Below are positions 1 through 8,455 of a stretch of DNA of 20,594 bases, piece after piece. How positions within the stretch are numbered: the stretch's first letter is position 1; every line of letters starts with the position of its first letter. Below the pieces are notes generated by a model. That model saw only the letters and a program-made list of their open reading frames with translations. It was not told the origin of the DNA and made no database searches. The stretch lies in assembly GCA_020060485.1 (NCBI GenBank), contig JAGVAB010000033.1:1-20594 (forward strand). The letters are read 5' to 3'. The position numbers and the translations under genes were made by a program. Source of the stretch: Anaerolineales bacterium. Its GTDB lineage: Bacteria > Chloroflexota > Anaerolineae > Anaerolineales > Anaerolineaceae.

Positions 1-396
1 GGCGCCGGCATCCACGGCGGCCTGCTGGATGCGGGCATCCAGGTCAGCCTCGCTGATCGTGAATCCGTTGGCGGCGGCCGACTGCGCCAGCAGTGATTGG
101 GGAATTAGCTCGTCCAGTACGGCCTGGCGGGCATCTTCTGCGCTGGTCTGCGGGTGGGCGATCTCGTAGGACGCCAGCCAGGCGTCATATACGATTTGCA
201 GCACCGGCTCGCCGTTCACAGTCAGGGCGGCTGGCACGGGGGTAGGTGTGGGGGGAACAGGACTGGCGGTTGGTACAGACGGGGTGTTTGTTTCGGCGGG
301 CGGGGAGGTCGTTTTCTGGCAGCCACTCAGCCCCCATATGGTTGCCAGCCCGATTGCCAGCATGATGATGGTCATGGAATTTCGCTTTTTGCACAT
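1..396 (-). CDS. SurA-like (peptidyl-prolyl isomerase family) lipoprotein, C-terminus outside window
   Basis: The frame is open from an ATG at 396-394 to the window edge, giving 132 residues of a longer protein. The N-terminus is basic (MCKKR), followed by a hydrophobic stretch and the lipobox LSGC, with the lipidated Cys at residue 26. A Thr/Pro-rich linker of the kind common in exported Chloroflexota proteins comes next. From about residue 68 the sequence (VNGEPV, then DELIPQSLLAQSAAANG and SEADLDARIQQ) resembles the SurA N-terminal chaperone domain that precedes a parvulin-type PPIase domain. The inferred role is a lipid-anchored extracytoplasmic folding factor. The PPIase domain itself lies outside the window and is not seen. 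Start choice: the -10 box sits exactly at leaderless distance from ATG 396. A second ATG at 375-373 has no Shine-Dalgarno sequence either. Confidence 0.75.
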   Translation of the reverse strand, partial: MCKKRNSMTIIMLAIGLATIWGLSGCQKTTSPPAETNTPSVPTASPVPPTPTPVPAALTVNGEPVLQIVYDAWLASYEIAHPQTSAEDARQAVLDELIPQSLLAQSAAANGFTISEADLDARIQQAAVDAGA

Positions 397-408
397 GGGC
401 TGATTATA
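397..408 (-). promoter_or_regulatory. TATAAT -10 box giving a probable leaderless mRNA for the lipoprotein gene
   Basis: On the minus strand TATAAT (408-403) is separated from the ATG at 396 by only six bases (CAGCCC). Transcription would therefore start at or next to the A of the start codon. No convincing -35 and no Shine-Dalgarno sequence are visible. Confidence 0.5.
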
Positions 409-673
409 CCTCAATCAGGGCTTTTACCGATTTGCGCGGCAGCTTAAATTTAGATGGGTGGCAATCTATTTTTCCGGGCAACGTTTTCAAATTTGTTAAA
501 AATGGCTGGTTTTCGTCGTGCAGGAAGGTGCTGGCTTTTCTTTCTGCCAGATAGTGCGCCACAACCCGGTATGCTCTTATAAGGAAGTCGCCCTGAAACA
601 CGAATGCCTGGCATGGAAGCTTAAAGAAAATTTGTTCGATGAATATTTTAAGATTAAAGTATTCGGAATTCCC
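409..673. other. Intergenic stretch between the divergent lipoprotein gene and nrdR
   Basis: This is moderately AT-rich DNA between two outward-facing promoters. A 72-codon frame at 518-736 runs through it and across the nrdR promoter and first operator. It has no ribosome binding site and no recognisable motif, so I do not treat it as a gene. I see no repeat, tRNA or riboswitch here. Confidence 0.5.
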
Positions 674-702
674 TTGCACCTGTCTGGTAGTTATGCTAAA
701 AT
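674..702 (+). promoter_or_regulatory. nrdR-nrdJ promoter, extended -10
   Basis: TTGCAC (674-679), a 17-bp spacer and TAAAAT (697-702) preceded by TGC form a good sigma-70-type promoter with an extended -10 (TGCTAAAAT). The predicted start is near 709, immediately ahead of the two palindromes at 712-759 and about 135 bp before the nrdR start codon. Confidence 0.55.
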
Positions 703-711
703 GAATTTCAG

Positions 712-729
712 ACACCAAATGTACGGGGT
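712..729. promoter_or_regulatory. Candidate upstream NrdR-type operator (imperfect palindrome)
   Basis: ACACCAAATGTACGGGGT is an imperfect dyad centred at 720.5, with matching outer arms (AC.CC and GG.GT). Its centre is 30 bp, about three helical turns, from that of the perfect palindrome at 742-759. Paired boxes at whole-turn spacing are the usual arrangement for NrdR. Assignment to NrdR is inferred from position and spacing, not from a verified consensus match. Confidence 0.4.
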
Positions 730-741
730 TGAATGACATGC

Positions 742-759
742 CCCCCCATATATGGGGGG
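742..759. promoter_or_regulatory. Perfect 18-bp palindrome, candidate NrdR operator
   Basis: CCCCCCATATATGGGGGG is a perfect dyad with an ATATAT core, just downstream of the predicted transcription start and upstream of nrdR. NrdR boxes are 16-bp palindromes with an AT-rich core and C/G-containing arms, so this is a plausible autoregulatory site controlling nrdR and nrdJ together. As RNA it could also form a GC-rich hairpin in the leader. Confidence 0.5.
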
Positions 760-844
760 TGTTGCTTTCCTGAATGAGAAAGCAGCCACATTTGCTCACA
801 GACCACACCGCTGCCATCCTGACTATGAGAAACGGAGACTGATT

Positions 845-1294
845 GTGCACTGTCCATATTGCCAACATGACCATTCGAAAGTCCTGGATACCACGCATGA
901 TAACCGCGGTGGTGTGCGGCGGCGGCGGGAATGTGAGAATTGCGGCGAGCGCTTCAGCACCTATGAGCGGCCGATCCTGGCAACACCGCTGCTGGTCAAG
1001 CAGGACGGCTCGCGGGAAGAGTTCAGCCGCGACAAGCTGATGCACGGCATTCGCATTGCCTGCGCCAAACGGCCGGTGTCTGTCGCTAAAATGGAGCGGC
1101 TGGTGGGGGAGATTGAAGCATCCCTGCAGCGTCTGGGACGCGCCGAAGTGTCCTCGCGGGTGGTGGGTGATATGGTCATCGCCGGACTGAAGGAACTGGA
1201 CCACATTGCCTATATCCGTTATGCCATTGTCTATTTGCAACTGGACGACTTGCAAGCCCTGCGCAACGAGATCGACCGCCTGCTTGAGGGCTGA
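845..1294 (+). CDS. nrdR: Transcriptional repressor NrdR
   Basis: NrdR senses ATP/dATP and represses ribonucleotide reductase genes. The 149-residue protein starts V-H-C-P-Y-C, and the zinc ribbon uses C3/C6 and C30/C33 (CENCGERFSTYER). An ATP-cone domain fills roughly residues 45-135 (LVKQDGSREEFSRDKL to YIRYAIVYLQL). The length matches the usual 150-160 residues. The GTG at 845 is chosen because family members begin M-x-C-P-x-C and because GGAG at 834-837 sits seven bases upstream. The frame is open further upstream to an ATG at 752, but that extension would run through the palindrome and is not conserved-looking. The gene lies 63 bp upstream of nrdJ and is probably cotranscribed with it. 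Confidence 0.95.
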   Translation: MHCPYCQHDHSKVLDTTHDNRGGVRRRRECENCGERFSTYERPILATPLLVKQDGSREEFSRDKLMHGIRIACAKRPVSVAKMERLVGEIEASLQRLGRAEVSSRVVGDMVIAGLKELDHIAYIRYAIVYLQLDDLQALRNEIDRLLEG

Positions 1295-1306
1295 TCCTCT
1301 ATAAAC

Positions 1307-1325
1307 TGGATTGACCATCAATCCA
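1307..1325 (+). other. Intercistronic hairpin between nrdR and nrdJ
   Basis: TGGATTG and CAATCCA form a perfect 7-bp stem around a five-base loop, 13 bases after the nrdR stop and 32 bases before the nrdJ start. There is no U-run, so it is not a terminator. It could adjust mRNA stability or the ratio of the two products. Confidence 0.35.
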
Positions 1326-1357
1326 TGATCTGTTTAATGTTAAAGGAGAATTTATCC

Positions 1358-4024
1358 ATGCCTGCTCAAATTACCAAGGCCCACGGCAATATTCTGCCCA
1401 CACCGGCCATGCCCAAAGATCTGCCCTCGATCGACCTGAGCGATAATTCGCGGCAGGTGCTGGAGAAGCGTTACCTGCGGCGCGGCGAGGACGGCCGGCC
1501 GGTTGAAACCATTGACGAGATGTTCTGGCGGGTGGCCTACCACATTGCCAAGGTGGAAGAGACCTGGGGGGAAGATGTGGTCGCCCTGGCGCGCCGCTTT
1601 TATCAATTGATGGTTTCGCGCCAGTTCTTCCCCAATTCACCCACCTTCACCGGAGCGGGCACTCCCCTGGGTCAACTGGCGGCCTGTTTTGTGCTGCCCA
1701 TCTCGGATGACATGGGACGCAAGTCAACCGGCATCTTCCAGACCCTGCGCGATGCGGCCCTTATCCAGCAGACCGGCGGCGGGAATGGCTTTTCCTTCTC
1801 GCGGCTGCGCCCGGTGGGGGCGCTGGTCAAGTCCTCGGCTGGCAAGGCCACTGGCCCGGTGGGTTTCCTGCGGGTGTATGACCATGCTTTTGGCGAGGTG
1901 GCCCAGGGCGGCTCGCGGCGCGGCGCCAACATGGCCGTGGTGCGCGTTGATCATCCCGATGTGGAAGAGTTCATCACCTGCAAGACCAACGAGAACCAGA
2001 TCACCAATTTCAATATTTCGGTGGGTATCACAGATGCCTTCATGGTGGCGGTAGAGAACGATGATATGTGGGAGCTGCGCTTCCCGGATGTGCACGACCC
2101 GGCCTACCGCGGCTTTGACGGCACGCTGGAAGAGGCCGAGCAGGCCGGTATTTCCATGCGGGTGTACAAGCGCCTGCCGGCGCGGGAATTGTTCAACAAG
2201 ATCGTGCGCCAGTCGCATTTCAACGGTGAACCGGGGGTGCTTTTTCTGGATGCGGCCAACCGGGCCAATCCACTGCCGCACCTCTACCAGCTCGAGTCGA
2301 CCAATCCCTGCGGCGAGCAGTGGCTGGGGCCATATGAAAGCTGCTGCCTGGGCTCGATCAATCTGGCGCAGTACATTGACCCCGAAGGCACGGTAGAGTG
2401 GGACAGACTGCGCCAGGACATTGAACTTTCCACGCGCTTCCTGGATGATGTGGTGGACGCCAACACCTATGTGCCGGCCGTGCCGCAGATCGAGCAGGCC
2501 GCCAAAAACTCGCGGCGCATCGGCCTGGGCATCATGGGCCTGGCGGACCTGATGTACCACAGCGGCATTCGCTATGGCTCGGCGGACGGCCAGGAATTTG
2601 CCGCCCAGGTGATGGAGTTTGTGCGCTACCATGCCATGCGGGCCAGCATCGAGCTGGCGCGGGTGCGCGGGCCATTTTCCACCATCCAGGGCAGTATCTA
2701 TGATCCGCAAGACCTGACCTGGGAACCGCCGGTGCCGGTGGAAGCTTACCAGCGCACCTGGGGCCGCCCCGAACTGGATTGGGAAGAAGTGCGCCAGGGT
2801 ATCCGTGTGCATGGCATCCGCAACGCAGCCCAGACCACTGTGGCCCCCACCGGCACGATCGCCACGGTGGCCGGCTGCGAAGGCTACGGCTGCGAACCGG
2901 TGTTTGCCCTGGCTTACATCCGCCATGTGAATGACAATGGCCAGGACCTGCAACTGACCTATACCAGCCCGCAGTTTGAGGACATGCTGGACAGCCTGGG
3001 CATTGACCCCGAAAAGAAGGAAGAGATCATCCAGCAGGTGATGGTCGAAGGCTCCTGCCAGGAGGTGCGCGACCTGCCCCAGGACCTGCGCAATACCTTT
3101 GTGGTCTCACAGGACATCACCGCCGAGGAACATGTGCGCATGCAGGCTGCCTTGCAGGCTTTTGTGGATAACAGCCTGTCGAAGACGGTCAACTTCCCGG
3201 CCGGTGCCAGTGAAGAGGAAGTGGCCACGGCCTACATGCTGGCCTGGAAGCTGCAATGCCGGGGCATCACCGTGTATGTGACCGGCTCACGCGAGAAGGT
3301 GGTGCTGGAAACGCACGCCACCGCCGAGAAGAAGAACGGCGAGAGCACGCTGCCCGCAGCCGCGGTTGGCGCAACTGTGCCGCTGCACGCCCCATCTTCC
3401 TACTCGCAAGACGAGATGATGACCCTATGGCAGGAAACCAAGAAGCCGCGGCCGCGCTCGCTGCTGGGCTTCACCTATCAGGTGCCGACCCCGCTGGGCA
3501 AGGCTTTCATCACCATCAACGAGAACGGCGGCAGCCAGCCGTTTGAGATCTTCATCAACACGGCCAAGGCTGGTTCGGATACGGCGGCCGTTTCGGAAGC
3601 CATCGGACGGTTGATCTCCTACATCCTGCGTCTGTCTTCGCCCATCCTGCCGATCGAGCGCATGCAGGAAGTGGCCCGCCAGCTCACCGGCATTGGCGGC
3701 GGGCGGCCGATGGGCTTTGGCGCCAACCGGGTGCGCAGCCTGCCGGACGGGGTGGCCCAGGTGCTCAAGGATTACCTGGAGCAGTGGGAAGAGCGCGAGC
3801 AGGGCGGCAGTCACCGCAGCCATGAAAGCAGCGCCAGCACATCCGGCGCAGGCGCCACGGGGATGAGCTTCAGCCTGGACATGGGGCAGTTGAATGTGCC
3901 CGAACCGCCCAAAGCCCCGCAGGTGCAGAAGATCGGCGACCTGTGCCCGGACTGCGGGGTGGCGGCCCTGGTGAATGAGGAGGGCTGCAGGAAGTGTTAT
4001 GCCTGCGGGTATAGTGAGTGTTAG
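1358..4024 (+). CDS. nrdJ: Adenosylcobalamin-dependent (class II) ribonucleoside-diphosphate reductase
   Basis: Class II RNR uses vitamin B12 to generate the thiyl radical that reduces ribonucleotides, with or without oxygen. The product has 888 residues. In this numbering the finger-loop triad N316/C318/E320 (STNPCGE) is intact, with candidate redox cysteines C110 (AACFVLP) and C329 (ESCC), at spacing like that of the Thermotoga maritima enzyme. The phosphate-binding motif [11 protein letters not shown] follows at about 496-506. A TSCPD-like domain occupies about 710-805, then a Ser/Gly/Ala-rich linker, then a Cys-rich tail (CPDCG, CRKC, CGYSEC, about 863-888) that resembles a zinc ribbon or thiol-shuttling tail. 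ATG 1358 is preferred over 1325 because AAGGAG lies nine bases upstream of it. Codon use is GC-rich, in sharp contrast to the next gene. Confidence 0.96.
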   Translation: MPAQITKAHGNILPTPAMPKDLPSIDLSDNSRQVLEKRYLRRGEDGRPVETIDEMFWRVAYHIAKVEETWGEDVVALARRFYQLMVSRQFFPNSPTFTGAGTPLGQLAACFVLPISDDMGRKSTGIFQTLRDAALIQQTGGGNGFSFSRLRPVGALVKSSAGKATGPVGFLRVYDHAFGEVAQGGSRRGANMAVVRVDHPDVEEFITCKTNENQITNFNISVGITDAFMVAVENDDMWELRFPDVHDPAYRGFDGTLEEAEQAGISMRVYKRLPARELFNKIVRQSHFNGEPGVLFLDAANRANPLPHLYQLESTNPCGEQWLGPYESCCLGSINLAQYIDPEGTVEWDRLRQDIELSTRFLDDVVDANTYVPAVPQIEQAAKNSRRIGLGIMGLADLMYHSGIRYGSADGQEFAAQVMEFVRYHAMRASIELARVRGPFSTIQGSIYDPQDLTWEPPVPVEAYQRTWGRPELDWEEVRQGIRVHGIRNAAQTTVAPTGTIATVAGCEGYGCEPVFALAYIRHVNDNGQDLQLTYTSPQFEDMLDSLGIDPEKKEEIIQQVMVEGSCQEVRDLPQDLRNTFVVSQDITAEEHVRMQAALQAFVDNSLSKTVNFPAGASEEEVATAYMLAWKLQCRGITVYVTGSREKVVLETHATAEKKNGESTLPAAAVGATVPLHAPSSYSQDEMMTLWQETKKPRPRSLLGFTYQVPTPLGKAFITINENGGSQPFEIFINTAKAGSDTAAVSEAIGRLISYILRLSSPILPIERMQEVARQLTGIGGGRPMGFGANRVRSLPDGVAQVLKDYLEQWEEREQGGSHRSHESSASTSGAGATGMSFSLDMGQLNVPEPPKAPQVQKIGDLCPDCGVAALVNEEGCRKCYACGYSEC

Positions 4025-4053
4025 GGTGAATATAGATTACAAAAAATTGTTCT

Positions 4054-7000
4054 ATGGATTATAACTGGCGTAGATTTTGGTGCCCTCCTACGGGAAAAAT
4101 AATTTATGATGAAAATGGCTATGTAGTTGACCCAATAGCTGAATATTCACATACGTTAAATCCATCCCTCGTTCAGCTTTGTGATTTAGTGAATACCAAG
4201 TGTTTGATACTTCTTGGCGAGCCAGGCATTGGAAAATCTACTGAATTTTGGAAATTTTTTAATTTTTGCAAAGAGGAAACCGAACAAACTGACGAAGTAA
4301 TAGTTTTTGCCAATTTACATGATTATTCATCTGATAGTACCTTAGAGCAATTTATTTTCCAGCGTCCAGAAATCACAAATTGGATAAATAACGATCATAC
4401 TTTAACATTATTTTTGGATAGTTTGGATGAAGGATTATTGACAATAAGGCAATTGGCGAATTTCCTTGCAATGAGGTTGGAAAAATTACCACTTGAGCGT
4501 TTAAAAATCCGCATTGCGTGCAGAACATCTGATTGGCCTATATTACTTGAACAGAAACTAAGAAGCTTTTGGAATGACGAGATAAATGTAAGCACATTGC
4601 AGCTTGAATTAGTCCCATTAAGACGTAGTGATGTATACGAAGCCGCTAGAAATTCAGAAGTTGATCCAGAAAAATTTCTTAAAGAGATTGAGTTGAAGGC
4701 AGTAGTTTCTTTTGCGATAAAACCAATTACTTTATCTTTTTTGTTTGCCGAGTTTCAAAAACGAGGAAAACTTCAGAACAATAAAGCAGAAATTTATTGC
4801 TCTGGATGTCTTATGCTATGCGAAGAAAAAAACCCAAGCAGGATAACCGCAAGATTTTGTGGTGAAATTTCTTCTCATCAGAGAATGATAGTAGCAGGAA
4901 GAATAGCAGCTTCTTTGATGTTTGCTAACCGATCGTCTGTATGGCTTGATGATGGAAATGCTTTTCTGAAAGTTGATTTTGATTCAGATGTTTTATTGCA
5001 AGATATTGTTGGTGGCAAAGAATTTGCAGATGGAAATGAATTTCCAGTAAGTGAACGACAACTTAAAGAGTCGCTTTCTACTGGGCTATTCTCTTCACGC
5101 GGTTCAGACCATATGGGTTTCTCTCATCAAACTTATGCTGAATATCTTGCAGCTTGGTATTTGAATACAATCAATGCTCCTTTTGTACAAATCAAGAGCC
5201 TTATCATTCATCCTCAAGACCCAGAAGGACGAATAATCCCCCAACTTTATGAAGTTGCTGCCTGGTTGGCTGTTTTACGTCCCGATATTTTTGAGTTAGT
5301 TGCAGAGCGGGAGCCCGAGGTTCTTTTACGAGGGGATTTACGATCCTTGTCAAATGAGCAGAGAGAAATATTAATTGAATCATTGCTTCAATTTCATAAG
5401 AATGAAAATAGAATACAACATTATTGGGGTATCTATCAAAAATTCAGGGAGTTGTCGCATCCAAATATTTCAGATCAACTGTGCCCATACCTCGTTGATA
5501 AGACTTGTGATCCTTTGGCCCGTGAGTTTGCTGTTGATTTGATAAATGCTTGCAAAGTAACAGATATTGAAAATGTGCTTGCAGACATTGTTTTGGATGA
5601 GACTGAAGAGCGGAGATTAAGAATAAATGCAGGTTGGGCCGTATCAAATACTGAAAATATTGAAATAAAAAATCGACTCAAGCCATTACTATATATAGAT
5701 TCCGCAGATGATAAAGATGATGAGTTTAAGGGATTAAGCCTAAAAGCAAATTGGCCTGGAAATGTGGATAGCAATGAATTATTTCATTTGATAACACCGC
5801 CCCAAGACGAATTTTATGCAGGAGCATACTCGAGTTTTTTATACACGCTAAGATCTGAAATCGGGAAAGTTGATATTTGTGATGCATTAGAGTGGGTAAT
5901 TCAAACTTGCAAAAATCCTGGAACACCAGTTCACGAGCCATTTGGGTTCATTGAACTTGCTGATGCAATAATGGTTGAGGGGTGGAAAAAACTTGATGAT
6001 CAAAAGACTGCTGAATGTTATTCGAAAGCGGTATACAAGAAAATTCTTTGTTTTCAAAATATCATAGAAAGAGGAAGTTCAACATTTAAAGAATTAGGAT
6101 TCGATTTTGATTCAGAGTACATAAACGATGATAAGAAACGAAGAATTCTTATTAAAAACCTTCTTCCGTTGATTTCAAACGAAGAAGAAATATCTCGAGT
6201 CGTTTATTCAACTGCGCGATTATTTATTAATCACGATTTCTTTTGGTTTTTGTCATTAGTAAATGAAGCAAAAACTGATTTCGAGAAAGAAAATCTAGCA
6301 TTTGTTATTACCGTTATCTTTAACAGTGAAAATATGGAACAAATTCAAGCTTTATATACAACAATGCGGAATGAAGAAGTATTGTCTAAGGCACTTCAAC
6401 CAATTTTCGGACCAATAGAATTCGATTCTCAAATTGCAGTTAATATGAAAAAACGATTTGAGTTGGGCACAATTAGGCGAGAAGATGTTCCCCCAAAAAT
6501 GCCAACAAATTTTCCTTCAACCCAAGAACAAATTGAATTGCTCTTAGAAAAATTTGAATCAGGTAACCTTGATTCTTGGTGGAGATTAACTCTTGCAGTA
6601 TTACAAACTAAAGATCACCGTTATCCAATATCAGAATGCGAGATTTGTATCACTAAAACTTCTGGCTGGTTGGAGGCAAAAGATTCGACAAGAGACAGAA
6701 TCATTAACGCTTCAACAGTATATTTGAAAGAAAAGCAATCTGATCCTGAAAGTTGGTTAAGTAAGAAAAACTATTATAGACCGGATGCTTCAGCATTTAA
6801 GGCATTAGCACTATTGTGTCAAGTAGCACCAGAAAAACTTAACTGCCTGCCAAAGGATATATGGAAGAGATGGGCACCGATTATATTGCTTTATCCAGTT
6901 AAATATGGAAAGAGAAAGGATGAAACGGTTTCAGAAGAATTATTGATTACTGCTTATCAAAATGCTTCCAGTGAAATATTATCTGCTTTGCAGGAATACT

Positions 7001-8331
7001 TAACATTGAACGATGTAGGCTCTAGCATCATTGAAAGAATTGAACCGATTTTTGATAATCAAATTCAGGAAGTTTTGCTTGAGATTTTATATTCAGAAGG
7101 TGGGAATCAAGAGGTTTTTAGAGCAATATTAGAGCTGCTTATAAGAAAAGGAGACCAAGAAGCAATAGCCTATGCGGAACAGAAGATAAGTTCAGATAAT
7201 CTTGACGATCAAGAAGATTTCCAGAAAGCACTTATTAGTGCTCAAATATTGATTTTACATACAAACCATGCAGGGTGGGAAACTATTTGGCCAAGAATGA
7301 CTGAAAATATACAATTTGGTGATGAGCTAATAAAAAAGATTGCTTTTGTATGGGGTGAAAGGGAATCGGCAGTTTTTTCAAAACTATTACCTTGCCAATT
7401 GACTGCTTTATATATATGGCTTATTGAACAATATCCACCAAGTGAAGATCCGAATAAACTAAACTCACATCAATTTACAATCCGGGACGAAATTGCCGAT
7501 TTTCGTAACCGGATACCTAAAGTATTAGCGCGAGAGGGTTCGACCGAAGCAAATAATGAACTTGCAAAGCTCATTGAAAGATTTCCAGATATCACTTGGC
7601 TGAAATACATAAAACAGGAAGCTAATGTAAATCTTCGAATTAATAGTTGGTTTCCTTCGTCGCCTCGTGAGATTCTTGAATTATTGCTTAATTCAACAAT
7701 CCGTCAAGTTCAAAGTGGTGAGCAATTACTTGATTTATTGATTGAATCTCTCGCTCACTTAGAAAAGGATCTCCAAGGAGAGACTCCAGCGGTTGTATTT
7801 TTGTGGAATGAATGGAAACTCCAGAATTCTGAAAGAAAAACGACAAGGAAATTCCGACCTAAAGAAGAAAACCAGTTATCTGATTTCGTTAAAGCACATT
7901 TGTTAAGAGATATTCGCGATCGAAATATTGTGATTAACCGTGAGGTGGAAATACGGCCAACAATGGGTAGTACCTCTGGCGAAGTGGTTGATATAAGGGT
8001 TGACGCTGTACTAAGCAACCTTAGTTGTAATGAACCAAAGACAATCTCTGCGATTATTGAAATAAAAGGTTCTTGGAATCGGGAGGTTAAAACGGCGATG
8101 GGGGAGCAATTAGTGGATCGTTATCTTGCAGACAATGAATGTAAGAATGGGTTGTACTTAATGGGATGGTATCAATGTTCACAATGGGACGATGAAGATT
8201 ATAAAAAAAATGAACATAAATTTGCCTCTATTGAAGATGCACGTAAGTATTTGAATGGGCAAGCAAATGAATTGTCAGGTAATGGCAGATTGGTACGAGC
8301 AGTTGTGCTTGATATCTCTCTAAGGGAGTAG
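4054..8331 (+). CDS. Giant NACHT/STAND-like NTPase with C-terminal PD-(D/E)xK-like nuclease; candidate defence protein
   Basis: The 1425-residue protein has three parts. Residues 1-390 are a P-loop NTPase: Walker A GEPGIGKST (55-63), Walker B LFLDSLDEG (119-127), a sensor-like IACRTSDW (154-161), and GFSHQTYAEYLAAWYL (355-370), which resembles the motif closing NACHT-type modules. Residues 400-1290 are Leu/Glu/Lys-rich, without membrane segments, and look like a helical repeat array. Residues 1297-1425 carry PD-(D/E)xK features: E1297/E1299, D1313/D1317, E1336-I-K1338 (IIEIKGSW) and Q1352 (GEQLVDRYL). The inferred role is an intracellular sensor whose ligand-driven assembly activates DNA or RNA cleavage, as in bacterial NACHT and Avs proteins, but with the nuclease at the C-terminus. 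ATG 4054 is the first start after an in-frame stop at 4033; no Shine-Dalgarno sequence is visible. The DNA is strikingly AT-rich and the gene has no partner, which suggests horizontal acquisition behind nrdJ. Confidence 0.85.
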   Translation: MDYNWRRFWCPPTGKIIYDENGYVVDPIAEYSHTLNPSLVQLCDLVNTKCLILLGEPGIGKSTEFWKFFNFCKEETEQTDEVIVFANLHDYSSDSTLEQFIFQRPEITNWINNDHTLTLFLDSLDEGLLTIRQLANFLAMRLEKLPLERLKIRIACRTSDWPILLEQKLRSFWNDEINVSTLQLELVPLRRSDVYEAARNSEVDPEKFLKEIELKAVVSFAIKPITLSFLFAEFQKRGKLQNNKAEIYCSGCLMLCEEKNPSRITARFCGEISSHQRMIVAGRIAASLMFANRSSVWLDDGNAFLKVDFDSDVLLQDIVGGKEFADGNEFPVSERQLKESLSTGLFSSRGSDHMGFSHQTYAEYLAAWYLNTINAPFVQIKSLIIHPQDPEGRIIPQLYEVAAWLAVLRPDIFELVAEREPEVLLRGDLRSLSNEQREILIESLLQFHKNENRIQHYWGIYQKFRELSHPNISDQLCPYLVDKTCDPLAREFAVDLINACKVTDIENVLADIVLDETEERRLRINAGWAVSNTENIEIKNRLKPLLYIDSADDKDDEFKGLSLKANWPGNVDSNELFHLITPPQDEFYAGAYSSFLYTLRSEIGKVDICDALEWVIQTCKNPGTPVHEPFGFIELADAIMVEGWKKLDDQKTAECYSKAVYKKILCFQNIIERGSSTFKELGFDFDSEYINDDKKRRILIKNLLPLISNEEEISRVVYSTARLFINHDFFWFLSLVNEAKTDFEKENLAFVITVIFNSENMEQIQALYTTMRNEEVLSKALQPIFGPIEFDSQIAVNMKKRFELGTIRREDVPPKMPTNFPSTQEQIELLLEKFESGNLDSWWRLTLAVLQTKDHRYPISECEICITKTSGWLEAKDSTRDRIINASTVYLKEKQSDPESWLSKKNYYRPDASAFKALALLCQVAPEKLNCLPKDIWKRWAPIILLYPVKYGKRKDETVSEELLITAYQNASSEILSALQEYLTLNDVGSSIIERIEPIFDNQIQEVLLEILYSEGGNQEVFRAILELLIRKGDQEAIAYAEQKISSDNLDDQEDFQKALISAQILILHTNHAGWETIWPRMTENIQFGDELIKKIAFVWGERESAVFSKLLPCQLTALYIWLIEQYPPSEDPNKLNSHQFTIRDEIADFRNRIPKVLAREGSTEANNELAKLIERFPDITWLKYIKQEANVNLRINSWFPSSPREILELLLNSTIRQVQSGEQLLDLLIESLAHLEKDLQGETPAVVFLWNEWKLQNSERKTTRKFRPKEENQLSDFVKAHLLRDIRDRNIVINREVEIRPTMGSTSGEVVDIRVDAVLSNLSCNEPKTISAIIEIKGSWNREVKTAMGEQLVDRYLADNECKNGLYLMGWYQCSQWDDEDYKKNEHKFASIEDARKYLNGQANELSGNGRLVRAVVLDISLRE

Positions 8332-8455
8332 ATAGCCATAAGCAGTATTCGCTTTCGACCGCACCAACCCCACCCACAGCCCACCCTCCCTGCCAGCCCC
8401 TGTGCCAACATCTCCATAAGGGGTTCCCCCTTGATAATGACCTCAGGAAGTTGCC

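Noticed and set aside
518..736. 72-codon plus frame between the lipoprotein gene and nrdR
   Set aside because: It crosses the nrdR promoter and first palindrome, has no ribosome binding site and resembles no protein I know.
404..1321. 305-codon minus-strand frame across nrdR
   Set aside because: It lies antisense to a clear NrdR, shows no family motif and has no ribosome binding site. Its length is explained by GC-rich third positions on the coding strand.
397..1357. Cobalamin riboswitch, expected from the B12-dependent reductase
   Set aside because: I see no B12-box-like conserved core or long structured leader upstream of nrdR or nrdJ. Regulation by NrdR explains the context.
1724..2953. 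409-codon minus-strand frame inside nrdJ
   Set aside because: It is a shadow of the reductase, with a His/Arg/Ala-rich composition typical of antisense frames.
4054..8331. Type IV or Mrr-like restriction enzyme as the simple explanation of the large gene
   Set aside because: The nuclease-like part is only the last ~130 residues. The NACHT-like NTPase plus a ~900-residue repeat region is not the architecture of an Mrr or McrBC subunit, although a distant functional relation is not excluded.
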